From Gammaproteobacteria bacterium (GTDB lineage: Bacteria > Gemmatimonadota > Gemmatimonadetes > Longimicrobiales > Gaopeijiaceae), in the NCBI GenBank assembly GCA_028821195.1, contig JAPPHB010000090.1, positions 41,946 through 105,945 of the forward strand: DNA of 64,000 nucleotides, in the 5' to 3' direction. The translations under genes and the position numbers were made by a program. A model generated the notes under the pieces. It saw only the letters and a list, made by a program, of their open reading frames with translations. It had not been told where the DNA came from and made no database searches. Below are positions 27,993 through 37,490 of the stretch, one piece after another. Numbering within the stretch: position 1 is the stretch's first letter; each line of letters starts with the position of its first letter.

Positions 27993-29240
27993 CTAGCGCC
28001 CCTCCACCAGCTTCCCATCCTCCACCCAGATCTCGCCCCCCACCGTCACCGTCGCGTCCGCGAAGAAGTTCCAGCGCACGTAGCCGCCCCCGACCGACCC
28101 GCCCAGCTCGGTGTTGTCGCCCAGCGACAGCCTCACCACCGCGTCCCCGTAGCCGTAGTACGGGATCCACTCCTCGCCCTCGGGAATCGCCAGCAACGGG
28201 TTGAACCCCACCCCCAGCTCGCGGAAGGTCCGGCCCGCCTCCCCGGCTTCCTCCATCTCGCGCACCACCCCGTCACGCCCAGCGGCGGCCTCCACCTCCA
28301 CCACGCGGCCTTCCTCGAAGCGCAGCACCACCCCCTCCGCGCGTTCACCGCCCCACTGCGCGGGCGGGAAGACGATCCGCCCCACCACCGTTTCCAGCTC
28401 CGGCAGGACCCTCGCCGCTCCCGCCGGAATCTCGACCTCTCGGTCGATCAGGTTGCGCGCTTGTTCCGCACGCGCAGCCGACGCGTCCCCGTCCTGGCGC
28501 GTCACCGGTCCGTCGTCCACAAGGAAGGTGATGTCGGTACCGGCGGGCGTCGTCACCCGCACCGGCCCGCTCGTCAGCGCCGCCTCGAAGGCCGCGAGCG
28601 CGTCGGCGAGGGCCGCGTAGTCGGTGTCCAGCACGGCGGTCTGGTAGACGCGATCCACCCGGTCGTCGACGGCGAGCTCGTCCATCTGGTACGAGGTGGC
28701 GCCCGCCCAGTGGAAGTGAACGGTCCGTCCCCGTCCGCTCCGCAGCACGTCCTGCAGCGCGCGGTACACGTCGTTGTCCAGCGTCGGGTTCGCCGCGGCG
28801 CCCGGGAGCTTGACCGCGACATCCACCGTGGCGAGCGGCTCCGCCCACCCCTCGGGCGCAGTCCCCAGAGCAGCCGCGAACTCCGCGGGCCGACCTGCTG
28901 ACGGGTCCGCCCCCGAGACCGCCTCATCCGCCCCAAGCACCGCGCCACGGACATCCACCGCACCCAGATCCACCCCGCCAGCCGCCCTGACGCCGGCGCG
29001 CAGCAATGGCACGATCGCGTCCCAGCGGCTGCCGCCCTCCCCGACCAGCAGGACGCGTTCACCAGGCTGCAGGTCCATCCGCGCGAGGAGGGTCTCCGAG
29101 AGGGCTTCGAAGTCGAGGACTTCGCCGCCGGTGGCGGCGTCCCGGCCGCTCTCCGGCGCGCACGCCGAGAGCGCGTGGATCAGGAAGATCGCCATCGCCG
29201 ATGGTACTATGCGACGTCCGCCCGTGATACTACTGCGCAT
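27993..29240 (-). CDS. M29-family (AmpS/aminopeptidase T-like) exported aminopeptidase
   Basis: The 415-residue product has a lipoprotein-like signal (MAIFLIHALSACAPES) preceded by 15 residues, so codon 16 is an alternative start, although AGGAGG lies four bases before the first ATG. The body follows the M29 order: LQPGERVLLVGEGGSRWD, a Rossmann-like N-terminal half, TDITFLVDDGPVTRQDGD and a C-terminal half with ELGVGFNPLL-x4-EGEEWIPYYGYGDAVVRLS, where the metal-binding Glu/His/Asp cluster sits (GDNTELGGSVGGGYVRWNFF). Normal M29 enzymes are cytoplasmic; export as a lipoprotein is unusual. A typical HxxxD pair is not obvious, so activity is uncertain. Confidence 0.65.
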   Translation of the reverse strand: MRSSITGGRRIVPSAMAIFLIHALSACAPESGRDAATGGEVLDFEALSETLLARMDLQPGERVLLVGEGGSRWDAIVPLLRAGVRAAGGVDLGAVDVRGAVLGADEAVSGADPSAGRPAEFAAALGTAPEGWAEPLATVDVAVKLPGAAANPTLDNDVYRALQDVLRSGRGRTVHFHWAGATSYQMDELAVDDRVDRVYQTAVLDTDYAALADALAAFEAALTSGPVRVTTPAGTDITFLVDDGPVTRQDGDASAARAEQARNLIDREVEIPAGAARVLPELETVVGRIVFPPAQWGGERAEGVVLRFEEGRVVEVEAAAGRDGVVREMEEAGEAGRTFRELGVGFNPLLAIPEGEEWIPYYGYGDAVVRLSLGDNTELGGSVGGGYVRWNFFADATVTVGGEIWVEDGKLVEGR

Positions 29241-29270
29241 GAAGCCTCCTCATATGCCCGACGCAGGCCA

Positions 29271-31439
29271 CTACGCGCCCGCCCGCTCGATCATCGCCGC
29301 CACCTGCCGCATGCGCGCCGCCAGGTCGCGCACCGCCGCCACGTACACCCGCTCCCATCCCGGAAGGTCGGCCCGGTCGTTGGTCTCCAGCTCGTACCGT
29401 AGCCCCGGCAGCATCCACGAAGCGTACCCGCTGAAGGGGTCGGGCGAGACGTAGATCGAGCGGCTCCACGGGCGCCCCTGGAGCCCGCGGTCGTTCAGCC
29501 ACGCCTTCTCCAGCCCGATCAGCGCCCGGTTCACGGCCTCGGCGGCGGCCGGGTCGACGTCGCCGGACGCGATCCAGAGGTCGCGCGCGGCCACGAGTTC
29601 GGCGGCGGCCTCGTCCAGTTCGCGGGTCGACTCGGCCAGCGCGGAGAAGTCCACGCGCAGCCCCCGTGCCCCGGCCACATCGTTCAGAGTGCCCACGTGG
29701 GTGCGCGTGTCCGAGGCGTAGCGGGCCACGTCGTACGGGAGCACGTCGGCGTTGGCGAAGCGCAGCGCGAGGATGCCGTCCGCGCGCGCGATCATCGGCC
29801 CGAAGACGAAGTCGGTGTCTCCGAACCGTTCGTACCAGGCGAAGTTGTCGTAGTTGGAGTGGTACACGCCGCCGGGGTTCCCCGACGAGAGCGCCCCGGA
29901 CGGCACGCCGGCGTGCGTGTAGAAGCCCACGTGGTCCGATCCGCCGCCCAGGTTGCCCATCGCCGGCTCCTCCGCCTCGTCGGCGGTGCTCTCGAGCCAC
30001 CAGTCCAGGATGGTGCCGTCCTCGCCCGGATAGGCCACGCGGCCCACCGCCTCGATGATCGGCCCCTTCAGCGAGGGTGATGAGGACGCGCCGAACCGCC
30101 CGCCCGACACCGCCCCGTCGGCGTTGATGTACGCGATCGCGTTGGCCTCCAGCTCCTCGCGGAAGTGCTCCACCCACTCGGTCGAGCCGATGATGCCGTA
30201 TTCCTCGGCGTCCCAGTGCGCGATCATGATCGAACGCCGGGGCCGGCACGCCTCGTCCCCGGCCAGCGCGCCGAGCGCCTCAGCCAGGGTGAGGAGCATG
30301 GCGGTGCCTCCGTTGGGATCGATCGCGCCGAATCCCCAGGGGTCGTAGTGCGCGCCCAGAATGAACCACTCGTCGGGGAACTCACTGCCGCGCAGCGTGC
30401 CGACCACGTTGGTGGCGCGGGTCAGCCGGCGCGGCTGGTTGACGCGCACGCGCACCGTGAGATCCGGTCCGCCGGTCAAGCGGTAGTCGAGCTCCATCCC
30501 GGCGCTCCACCCGGGCGGGGTGGCGCGCCCGGTCATGCGCGACAGGATCTCGGTCGCCGCCTCGTACCCGATGGGGAGCACGGGGATGGTGTGCAGCGCC
30601 ACCTCCGACGGGTCGAGGCGCTCCACCTGGATGTCGCCGTCCAGGGGCAGCGCCGGAACGAACGGCGTGAGCGGATCGCCCGTCCAGGGAAGGGTTAGCA
30701 CCGAGCCCCGCTGGATCGTCTGCCCGTTCATCATCGGGCCGTCCGGATAGGCGTCGATATCGGAGAAGCCGGGATCGTTGAACATGACCACGCCCGCCGC
30801 TCCCCGCTCTTCGGCGAACAGCACCTTGTAGCCGCGGAAATTCCCGCCGTAGCGCGCGATGACGACCTTGCCGGCCACCGACACGCCCATGGAGTCGAGT
30901 GCCAGGTAGTCCTCGCGCCGCCCGAAGTTGGCGTAGACCACCTCGGCCGTCACGTCGCCGGACCCCGAGTAGGCGTTCCACCCGTTCAGGAGGTCGGGAT
31001 GGCCCGAAAAGCGGTCCTCCGGGAGCGCGGGTTCGCGGTTCGACAGCTGCATGGACACCGGGGTGACGATGTGCACCTCCACGTCGTCGGTTAGCTCGGG
31101 CAGGTACACGTCGTACGGGTGGCGCTCGACCTCCAGACCCGCCCGCTCCATGGCCCCCGCCAGGTATTCACCGACGCGTTGCTGGGCCTCCGAGCCGGCG
31201 GGGTGGGGGGTTGCGGTGATGGTGCGCAGATGCTCGCGGAACGAATCGCTGCGGGGCAGCTCCAGGAAGCGGGCCTCGCACACGAGCTGCCGGGCGGCCC
31301 GGGCCGCCGTGAAGCCGGTGGGGGTGGGCTCCTGGGACAAGGCGGGCGCCGCGGCGGCGAGCGCGGCCGCGAACATCAGCGTGGCCGGTGTGGAGAGACC
31401 GATGGGACGGGGGGCGGTGGAGCGGTTGGGATGGCGCAT
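29271..31439 (-). CDS. secreted M28-family (glutamate carboxypeptidase II-like) metallopeptidase
   Basis: The 722-residue protein has a signal peptide (LMFAAALAAAAPALSQ), an N-terminal part of the peptidase fold, an inserted PA domain (VAGKVVIARYGGNFRGYKVL...GAAGVVMFNDPGF), the M28 catalytic domain and a helical C-terminal dimerisation-type region. Zinc ligands are visible: LGAHYDPWGFGAIDPNGGTA (His, bridging Asp), WDAEEYGIIGS (catalytic Glu pair), INADGAVSG (Asp) and VYHSNYDNF (His). Length and order match human GCPII/PSMA. It probably trims acidic or other C-terminal residues from peptides outside the cell. No ribosome site is seen before the ATG. Confidence 0.9.
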   Translation of the reverse strand: MRHPNRSTAPRPIGLSTPATLMFAAALAAAAPALSQEPTPTGFTAARAARQLVCEARFLELPRSDSFREHLRTITATPHPAGSEAQQRVGEYLAGAMERAGLEVERHPYDVYLPELTDDVEVHIVTPVSMQLSNREPALPEDRFSGHPDLLNGWNAYSGSGDVTAEVVYANFGRREDYLALDSMGVSVAGKVVIARYGGNFRGYKVLFAEERGAAGVVMFNDPGFSDIDAYPDGPMMNGQTIQRGSVLTLPWTGDPLTPFVPALPLDGDIQVERLDPSEVALHTIPVLPIGYEAATEILSRMTGRATPPGWSAGMELDYRLTGGPDLTVRVRVNQPRRLTRATNVVGTLRGSEFPDEWFILGAHYDPWGFGAIDPNGGTAMLLTLAEALGALAGDEACRPRRSIMIAHWDAEEYGIIGSTEWVEHFREELEANAIAYINADGAVSGGRFGASSSPSLKGPIIEAVGRVAYPGEDGTILDWWLESTADEAEEPAMGNLGGGSDHVGFYTHAGVPSGALSSGNPGGVYHSNYDNFAWYERFGDTDFVFGPMIARADGILALRFANADVLPYDVARYASDTRTHVGTLNDVAGARGLRVDFSALAESTRELDEAAAELVAARDLWIASGDVDPAAAEAVNRALIGLEKAWLNDRGLQGRPWSRSIYVSPDPFSGYASWMLPGLRYELETNDRADLPGWERVYVAAVRDLAARMRQVAAMIERAGA

Positions 31440-31533
31440 GTGTGTGCGGGGTGGCGGGTGGCGGATGCGGGGCGGAAGGGACCGGACGGCGCCCGCGAGG
31501 GCTCGTTGCCGTCCGTCCCGCCCGCAAAGTGCA

Positions 31534-31866
31534 TCAACCCGCGGGGGTGCCGCCACCTCCGGGGCCGCCGGACACGCGCGCGATACCCTCCGCCTTCTTT
31601 GCCACGGCCCTGGGCACCTCGGTCGGGGTCGCGCCTCCCAGCAGCTGTTCCGCGAAGTCGAGGCGCTCCTCCACCGACCCCAGGTGGTAGGCGATCTCGG
31701 TGACGTCGCGGCGGATTCCCTCGAGTTCGGCGCGCGTCGGAGCGCCGGTTGCACTCACGCCCGGTATGCGGCGCATGAAGAACTGGGCGAGGAGGATGCC
31801 GGCCGCGCCGATCATCCCGCCGGTGACGAAGACGGATACCAGCACGATCAGGATTTCCGCTTCCAT
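31534..31866 (-). CDS. small single-pass membrane protein with coiled coil
   Basis: The 110-residue product has one N-terminal membrane segment (ILIVLVSVFVTGGMIGAAGI), a short linker and a helical heptad region (LEGIRRDVTEIAYHLGSVEE), ending in a Gly-rich tail. I do not recognise a family. It resembles the small protein at 47895-48173 in layout, including a final -RL-x-VE-x4-FA- motif. It lies 94 bases upstream of the M28 gene on the same strand and could be co-transcribed with it. Confidence 0.65.
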   Translation of the reverse strand: MEAEILIVLVSVFVTGGMIGAAGILLAQFFMRRIPGVSATGAPTRAELEGIRRDVTEIAYHLGSVEERLDFAEQLLGGATPTEVPRAVAKKAEGIARVSGGPGGGGTPAG

Positions 31867-32092
31867 GCCCTTCCGCCCCGTTCGAGGAAACCGGCGCCGG
31901 CGCCGCGGCTCGAAGCGCCCGCGCGCGACTGGTTTATCGCGTGAACCCGCGGGATGGTTCCCCGACCCGTCTTCCCCGGGCCCATCGAGGTGAGCCTCAA
32001 CGCCCTTGCCCCGCTTTCGGCGACGGATTCACTTGTGCACCACTGCCCCGGGCAGCCGCCGTGTCGTCCCTCCATCCGAACAGAGCCCTACC

Positions 32093-34708
32093 ATGAACGC
32101 CATCGTCAGGTTTCTCTCCCGTCCGATTTCGCCCGTGCCGAGCGCGTTTTCGCCCCTTCTCATGCTCATCGCGCTCGCGCCGCGTCCCGCGGAAGCGGCT
32201 CCCACTTCGGCCCCGCAGGAGTCGGATGCCCAGGCCGGTCCGGCGAACTACGATCTCGCCGCGCGCTTCGCGCCCTATCGCATCAGCGAGATGGTGCACT
32301 CGACGTCGGTCGACCCGCAGTGGATCGAGGGCACCGACAGGTTCTGGTACGAGTGGGAGAACGCCGACGGCAAGTTCTTCTACATCGTCGATCCCGGCGC
32401 CGGCTCGCGCACCCTGCTCTTCGACAACGACCGCATCGCCGCCGAACTGACGCGCATCACCCGCGATCCCTGGGACGGGCAGCACCTTCCCATCCGCAAC
32501 ATCCGTTTCATCAGCGACAACATCCTCCACTTCGAGGTGGAATCCTCGCAGGACGAGGAGGTGGAGGATGAGGACGAGGAGGAGACGGAAGAGGACCAGG
32601 ACGAGGAGGAGGACGACTCGGGCATTTCGACCCGCAAGCGCGTGCACCACTTCGAGTACACGGTGTCGACCCGGACCCTGCGGGAGCTCGAGGACTACGA
32701 GGCCCCCGACAACCATCCGGACTGGGCCAGCGTGTCGCCGGACGGCCAGACCGTCGTCTTCGCCCGCGACCACAACCTCTTCATGATGGGCGGCGACGAC
32801 TACGAACAGATTCTGGAGGCGCGCCGGGGCAAGTCCGGGGACGAAGCCGACGACGCCGAGGACGACGTGGAGGTCACCGAGACCCGGCTCACCACCGATG
32901 GCGAGAAGTACTACACCTACGAGGCCAATTTCACCGGACGCGGCGAGACCAACGTCACCCTTGAGGAGGAGAAGGACGACCGCAAGGCGGCGTCGATCTC
33001 GTGGGCCAGGGACTCGGAGCGCTTTGCGCTGATTCGGCGCGACAACCGCGAGGTGGGCGAACTCTGGGTCGTGCACGTGGTGGGGAATGGCAACGACCGG
33101 CCGGAACTCGAGACCTACTCCTATGAGATGGCCGGGGAGGAGTCGGTGACCCAGGAGGAGATCATCGTCTATGACCTCGCCTCCAAGAGCCAGGTGACGG
33201 TCTCGCACGAGCCCTGGAAGGACGAGGATCTGCGCATCACGACGCAGCGTCAGTTCGACTACCCGGACTCCGAGGAACCTGACCGCTCGCTCTGGATCTC
33301 CGACGACTCGGAGGAGCTCTACTTCGTGCGCCTGAGCCGGGACCGGCACCGGGCCGCGGTCATGGTTGCGGACGCCGGCACGGGCAACGCGCGCATGCTC
33401 TTCGTGGACAGCCTGAACACATACATCGAGACGCGCCCGGTCGAGATGCTCGCGGGCGGCGACATCCTGTGGTGGTCGGAGCGGGACGGCTGGGCCCACC
33501 TCTACCTGTACGGGCCCGACGGGGAACTGCGGCAGCGGCTCACCGAGGGTCCCTGGCACGTGGACGGCATCGTCGGCGTGGACGAGGCGCGTGGCTTCGT
33601 CTTCTTCACCGGGCAGGGTCGCGAGGAGGGGGAAGACCCATACTACGCGCACCTCTACCGGGTGAGCCTGAACGGCACCGGACTTACCCTCCTGAACCCC
33701 GGCGACTACAACCATCAGTTCGAGATCGGGGAGTCCAATCGCTTCTTCGTCAACAACTACTCGCGCGTGAACACCACTCCCATGTCCGCTCTCTACGACG
33801 CCTCGGGCCAGCGCATCATGGACCTGGGCGAAGCCGACTTCGGGGCCCTGGATGCGGCCGGATACCACTTCCCCGAGCCGTACCAGGTGGAAGCCGCGGA
33901 CGGCGTGACCGACATCTACGGCGTGATGTACAAGCCCTACGACTTCGATCCGTCGAAGACGTATCCCATTGTCGCGTACGTCTATCCGGGACCGCAGACC
34001 GAGTCTGTGTCGAAGTCGTGGTCGGCCAACCCCTACGAGCAGGCGCTCGCCCAGTTCGGCATGATCGTCGTGACCATGGGGAACCGGGGTGGCCATCCGG
34101 ACCGTTCAAAGTGGTACCATAACTATGGCTATGGCGACTTGCGCGACTATGGACTGGCCGACAAGAAGGCCGTCATCGAACAGCTGGCCGACCGCCACGA
34201 CTTTATAGACGTAGACAAAGTGGGAATATACGGTCATTCCGGCGGCGGCTTCATGTCTACCGCGGCCATGCTCGTCTATCCCGACTTCTTCAAGGTGGCG
34301 GTGTCGTCGGCGGGCAACCACAACAACGACGTGTACAACCGGTCCTGGTCGGAGACCCACCACGGCGTGAAGGAGGTCGTGGACGACGAGGGCAATGTGA
34401 GCTTCGAATACGACATCGAGCGCAACTCCGACCTCGCCGCCAACCTCAAGGGCCACCTCCTGCTCACCACCGGCGACAACGACAACAACGTGCACCACGC
34501 CGGCACCTTCCGCATGGCGGAGGCCCTCATCCGCGCCAACAAGCGCTTCGACTTCTTCATCTTCCCGGGCCAGCGCCACGGCTTCGGCGACATGAGCGAC
34601 TACTGGTTCTGGCTGCGCGCCGAGTACTTCGTGAAGCACCTGCTGGGCGACACCCGCTGGGACGTGGACATCATCCCGTTGCAGATGAACGCGCCGCAGA
34701 CACGCTGA
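32093..34708 (+). CDS. secreted S9-family peptidase (dipeptidyl peptidase IV-like) with acidic insert
   Basis: The 871-residue protein has a signal peptide (LLMLIALAPRPAEAA), a DPPIV-type N-terminal propeller and an alpha/beta-hydrolase domain. The catalytic Ser is near 716 (GIYGHSGGGFMS), Asp near 795 (TTGDNDNNVHHAGTF) and His near 829 (FPGQRHGFG). DPPIV-type enzymes release Xaa-Pro or Xaa-Ala dipeptides from N-termini. About residues 151-178 of the propeller contain a run of mostly Asp/Glu, absent from ordinary family members; a second Asp/Glu stretch follows near 245. No ribosome site precedes the ATG at 32093, which was chosen to keep the signal peptide. Confidence 0.92.
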   Translation: MNAIVRFLSRPISPVPSAFSPLLMLIALAPRPAEAAPTSAPQESDAQAGPANYDLAARFAPYRISEMVHSTSVDPQWIEGTDRFWYEWENADGKFFYIVDPGAGSRTLLFDNDRIAAELTRITRDPWDGQHLPIRNIRFISDNILHFEVESSQDEEVEDEDEEETEEDQDEEEDDSGISTRKRVHHFEYTVSTRTLRELEDYEAPDNHPDWASVSPDGQTVVFARDHNLFMMGGDDYEQILEARRGKSGDEADDAEDDVEVTETRLTTDGEKYYTYEANFTGRGETNVTLEEEKDDRKAASISWARDSERFALIRRDNREVGELWVVHVVGNGNDRPELETYSYEMAGEESVTQEEIIVYDLASKSQVTVSHEPWKDEDLRITTQRQFDYPDSEEPDRSLWISDDSEELYFVRLSRDRHRAAVMVADAGTGNARMLFVDSLNTYIETRPVEMLAGGDILWWSERDGWAHLYLYGPDGELRQRLTEGPWHVDGIVGVDEARGFVFFTGQGREEGEDPYYAHLYRVSLNGTGLTLLNPGDYNHQFEIGESNRFFVNNYSRVNTTPMSALYDASGQRIMDLGEADFGALDAAGYHFPEPYQVEAADGVTDIYGVMYKPYDFDPSKTYPIVAYVYPGPQTESVSKSWSANPYEQALAQFGMIVVTMGNRGGHPDRSKWYHNYGYGDLRDYGLADKKAVIEQLADRHDFIDVDKVGIYGHSGGGFMSTAAMLVYPDFFKVAVSSAGNHNNDVYNRSWSETHHGVKEVVDDEGNVSFEYDIERNSDLAANLKGHLLLTTGDNDNNVHHAGTFRMAEALIRANKRFDFFIFPGQRHGFGDMSDYWFWLRAEYFVKHLLGDTRWDVDIIPLQMNAPQTR

Positions 34709-34792
34709 GCGGGGGATCCGAGCACGACCGGACGCACCTGCGATGCCGACCGAGCGCCGCCGCGGAGCAACCGCGTTGGAGGGTTACGGAGC

Positions 34793-35323
34793 ATGAGATC
34801 AGCTTCCCTTCGCCGACAGCTGCTGGCGGCCGCGTGTCTCGCCCTCTGCGCGACTTCCGGCTGCCGGCCCGACCCGGACCCCGCCGGACTGTCGGAGGCT
34901 CACGCCGCGGCGGTCCGCGACAGCGTGTCGAATGCGCTCGATGCGTTTCGCGAACTCGGCTCTAGCCCGGACCCGACGGCGGTCGCCAGCTTCTACTCCG
35001 AGTCCCCCGCGTTTCGGTTCTATGAGAGCGGGGCGCTGCGCTACGAGTCGGCGGCCGACGTGCGCGCCGCGCTCGAGGGTCTCGGCCCGGGAATGCGGGT
35101 CACCACGGAGTACTCGAGCACCGACATCGAGGCGCTGGCGCCGGGTGTCGCGCTCGTCCGGTCTCTGTTCGAGAGCACGCTCGAGGGCGAAGACGGGTTC
35201 GCGTTCACGTACGGCGGGGCGATGACGACGGTCTGGGTCCACGAGGCCGACGGGTGGCGCATCCTGAGCGGCCACACCTCCGCGCCCGTCCCGCGGGCAG
35301 GCGCGGAGGACGGGGCTCCGTGA
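34793..35323 (+). CDS. NTF2-like (DUF4440/SnoaL-type) lipoprotein
   Basis: The 176-residue product has a lipoprotein signal (LLAAACLALCATSGCRPDPD). The rest reads as a compact NTF2-like alpha+beta cone: a first helix (AVRDSVSNALDAFREL), ATAVASFYSESPAFRFYESG, a helix ADVRAALEGLG, and three strands ending TTVWVHEADGWRILSGHTS. Such domains bind small ligands or act as accessory subunits; no catalytic set is evident. GGAGGG lies nine bases upstream of the ATG. The stop overlaps the GTG of the amine oxidase gene, so they are translationally coupled and may work together. Confidence 0.8.
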   Translation: MRSASLRRQLLAAACLALCATSGCRPDPDPAGLSEAHAAAVRDSVSNALDAFRELGSSPDPTAVASFYSESPAFRFYESGALRYESAADVRAALEGLGPGMRVTTEYSSTDIEALAPGVALVRSLFESTLEGEDGFAFTYGGAMTTVWVHEADGWRILSGHTSAPVPRAGAEDGAP

Positions 35324-36741
35324 CAGGGCGGAGGCTGACTCGCCGCACCTTCCTCAAAGGCGCACTCGCCGCGACCGGACTCGCGCCCGGCGCGTCCTCA
35401 CTGGCGAAACTGCGTGGTGTCCCTTCGCACCGCGGCGCCACCGCCGCTGATTCTTCGCGGCGCGACGAGAGAGTCCTCATCATCGGCGCAGGCATGGCCG
35501 GCCTGGCGGCTGCCGCCGAACTCCGTGAGTTCGGATTCGCAGACGTTGCGATTCTGGAAGCGCGTGACCGAATCGGCGGGCGCCTCTGGACGGACGCCAT
35601 TGGCGGCAACATTTCCGTCGATCTCGGGGCATCCTGGATCCACGGCGTAGACGGAAACCCCATCACCGCCATCGCCAGGGAAAACGGCATCGCGACGCAC
35701 CCCACCGACTACGACAACGACGTGGTGCGCTTCCACAATGCCGAGAGGCCGTCACCATCCGCCGGGCGGGCGCTGCGCCGGTTCTGGCGGCTGGCGGAGG
35801 GCCAGCCCGGCACCAACCTCCAGTCCGTCTACGAACAGCTGCTCGAGATCGAGCCGCTGACGGCCCCTGACCGGCGCTACCTGGACTATCTGTTGAACAC
35901 CATCGTCGAGCACGAGCACGCCGCCGACCTGCGGAACCTCTCGCTGGAGAGCATCCAGGGCGGAGATGAGTATGGCGGCCACGACGCGGTGTTTCCGGGC
36001 GGATACGGACAGGTCGCCGACATTCTGGCGGATGGCCTGGACATCCGGTTCCGGGAAGCCGTGACGGAGATCGACTACGCGGGGACGGACATCATCCTGA
36101 CGACGGCCGCCGGTGCGACCTTCGAGGCCACCCGAGTCGTGGCGACGGTTCCGCTCGGAGTGCTGAAGCAGGACCTCATATCGTTCCTGCCCGCGTTGCC
36201 GCTACGGAAGCGCGGCGCGATCGACGGCCTGGAAATGGGCGTGCTCAACAAGACGTGCCTGCTGTTTGACGACGTGTTCTGGGACAGGGACGTGGAGCTC
36301 ATCGGCTACGTCGGTGCCCGGAGAGGGCAGTGGGCCGAGACCCTCAACCTGTATCCTTACACGGGGCATCCGATTCTGATGATGTTCAACGCCGGGGCCT
36401 ACGGCGCTCGGATCGAGGGGCTTTCAGACCAGGAAGTCGTCGCGCAGGCGGTTGCGGCGCTCGCGAGCATGTATGGCGCCGTCCCGCCGCCCGTGGATGC
36501 CCTCATCACACGTTGGCGCTCGGATCCGTGGGCCCAGGGGTCCTACTCGTACGTCCCGGCCGGATCCTCGTATCAGCGATACGCCGCACTGGGCGAGCCC
36601 ATCGGCGGCAAGCTGTTCTTTGCCGGTGAGGCGACACACCTGGAATTCCCATCGACCGTGCACGGCGCGTTTCTCTCGGGCATTCGCGCAGCCCGCCAGC
36701 TCGCTGCGCTCCCCGCGCGCGGTGGCGAGGGAGACGTCTAA
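35320..36741 (+). CDS. Tat-exported FAD-dependent amine oxidase
   Basis: From GTG at 35320 (GGAGG ten bases upstream, GTGA overlap with the preceding gene) the 473-residue product begins with a twin-arginine signal (RRLTRRTFLKGALAATGLAP). The FAD fold follows: RVLIIGAGMAGLAAAAELRE, EARDRIGGRLWTD, DLGASWIHG, then VVATVPLGVLK and a C-terminal GKLFFAGEATHLEFPSTVHG. The motifs are those of flavin monoamine/polyamine oxidases and LSD1-like enzymes, which oxidise amines to imines with H2O2 release. Export folded with FAD through Tat fits. Substrate not deducible. Confidence 0.88.
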   Translation: MTGRRLTRRTFLKGALAATGLAPGASSLAKLRGVPSHRGATAADSSRRDERVLIIGAGMAGLAAAAELREFGFADVAILEARDRIGGRLWTDAIGGNISVDLGASWIHGVDGNPITAIARENGIATHPTDYDNDVVRFHNAERPSPSAGRALRRFWRLAEGQPGTNLQSVYEQLLEIEPLTAPDRRYLDYLLNTIVEHEHAADLRNLSLESIQGGDEYGGHDAVFPGGYGQVADILADGLDIRFREAVTEIDYAGTDIILTTAAGATFEATRVVATVPLGVLKQDLISFLPALPLRKRGAIDGLEMGVLNKTCLLFDDVFWDRDVELIGYVGARRGQWAETLNLYPYTGHPILMMFNAGAYGARIEGLSDQEVVAQAVAALASMYGAVPPPVDALITRWRSDPWAQGSYSYVPAGSSYQRYAALGEPIGGKLFFAGEATHLEFPSTVHGAFLSGIRAARQLAALPARGGEGDV

Positions 36742-37205
36742 CCGGACGAGAACGGCGTCCAGCCCGAGGCTATGGCGGGCTCGCGTATGATGCGCAGGTC
36801 GGGTGGGGTGATGATCTCGCAGGTCGGGCCGGGAGCGCGGGCGAGGCGGCGGTCGAGGGTGAGCAGCGGGCAGGAAAGGGCCTCGGCGAGCGCTACGTAC
36901 CACGCGTCGTAGATGGTGATGTTGTGGCGCAATTCCCATATGCGGTCTGCCAACGGGGCGAACGGGTAGAGCTCGATCTCGAGCGTGAGCAGGTCGCGGC
37001 GCGCGAGGGCCGCTTCAAAACTCGGAAGATGCCCGGTCAACTCCATGCGGCGAAGCGCGTTGCTTGCCTCGGCCGGAACCATCTGGGGAGCCGCCATCGA
37101 ACCCTTCCCGCACGCCTCCGCGATCGCGGCCTCGGACCAGGTTCCATCCGGTCCCAGGTGCGCGACGGCCGCCGCGAGCACCGACCCATCGACGACGACC
37201 GTCAC
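36738..37205 (-). CDS. VapC-type PIN-domain toxin
   Basis: The 155-residue product has the PIN pattern: VVVDGSVLAAAV (first Asp), VPAEASNALRRM (Glu in the second cluster), and NITIYDAWYVALAEALSCPL followed by LLTLDRRLARAP (the third and fourth acidic residues). VapC toxins are Mg-dependent RNases held in check by the VapB partner. The GTG start at 37205 overlaps the antitoxin stop by four bases. The 3' end overlaps the stop of the convergent amine oxidase gene by four bases. Confidence 0.9.
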   Translation of the reverse strand: MTVVVDGSVLAAAVAHLGPDGTWSEAAIAEACGKGSMAAPQMVPAEASNALRRMELTGHLPSFEAALARRDLLTLEIELYPFAPLADRIWELRHNITIYDAWYVALAEALSCPLLTLDRRLARAPGPTCEIITPPDLRIIREPAIASGWTPFSSG

Positions 37206-37438
37206 TTCCGATCGGCGTCCCGCGCGCGCAGAATCTCCTCCGTGGTCACGCTGTTCTTCATCGCGCGCTTGTGGGCGCGGACGTCCCTGAGCCACTCCTC
37301 GATCGAAGGCTTGGCCGCCAGCCGCACCAGTTCGCCACGCAGGTACTCCTGCATGGACTGGCCTTTCGCGGCAGCGCGCGCGGCGATCTTGTCGCGCACG
37401 TCCTCGGGCACGCCTCGGATGGTGATCTGAACGCTCAT
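37202..37438 (-). CDS. VapB/FitA-type ribbon-helix-helix antitoxin
   Basis: The 78-residue product starts MSVQITIRGVPEDVRDKIAA, a ribbon-helix-helix DNA-binding unit, followed by a longer helix and a C-terminal segment (KNSVTTEEILRARDADRK) that would wrap around the toxin. It should bind its own promoter together with VapC. No ribosome site is present; a TAAAAT element stands six bases before the ATG, so the mRNA is probably leaderless. Confidence 0.88.
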   Translation of the reverse strand: MSVQITIRGVPEDVRDKIAARAAAKGQSMQEYLRGELVRLAAKPSIEEWLRDVRAHKRAMKNSVTTEEILRARDADRK

Positions 37439-37456
37439 GACAGCATTTTAGTGTCA
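37438..37456 (-). promoter_or_regulatory. leaderless promoter and operator dyad of the vapBC pair
   Basis: On the minus strand TGACA-N9-TGTCA encloses TAAAAT (37450-37445), a 5 of 6 match to a -10 element, six bases from the ATG; TTGCAG lies 17 bases further upstream as a weak -35. An inverted repeat over the -10 is what TA autorepression would need. Confidence 0.6.
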
Positions 37457-37490
37457 CAGACATCAATCTGCAAGCACCGGCCGATGGCCG

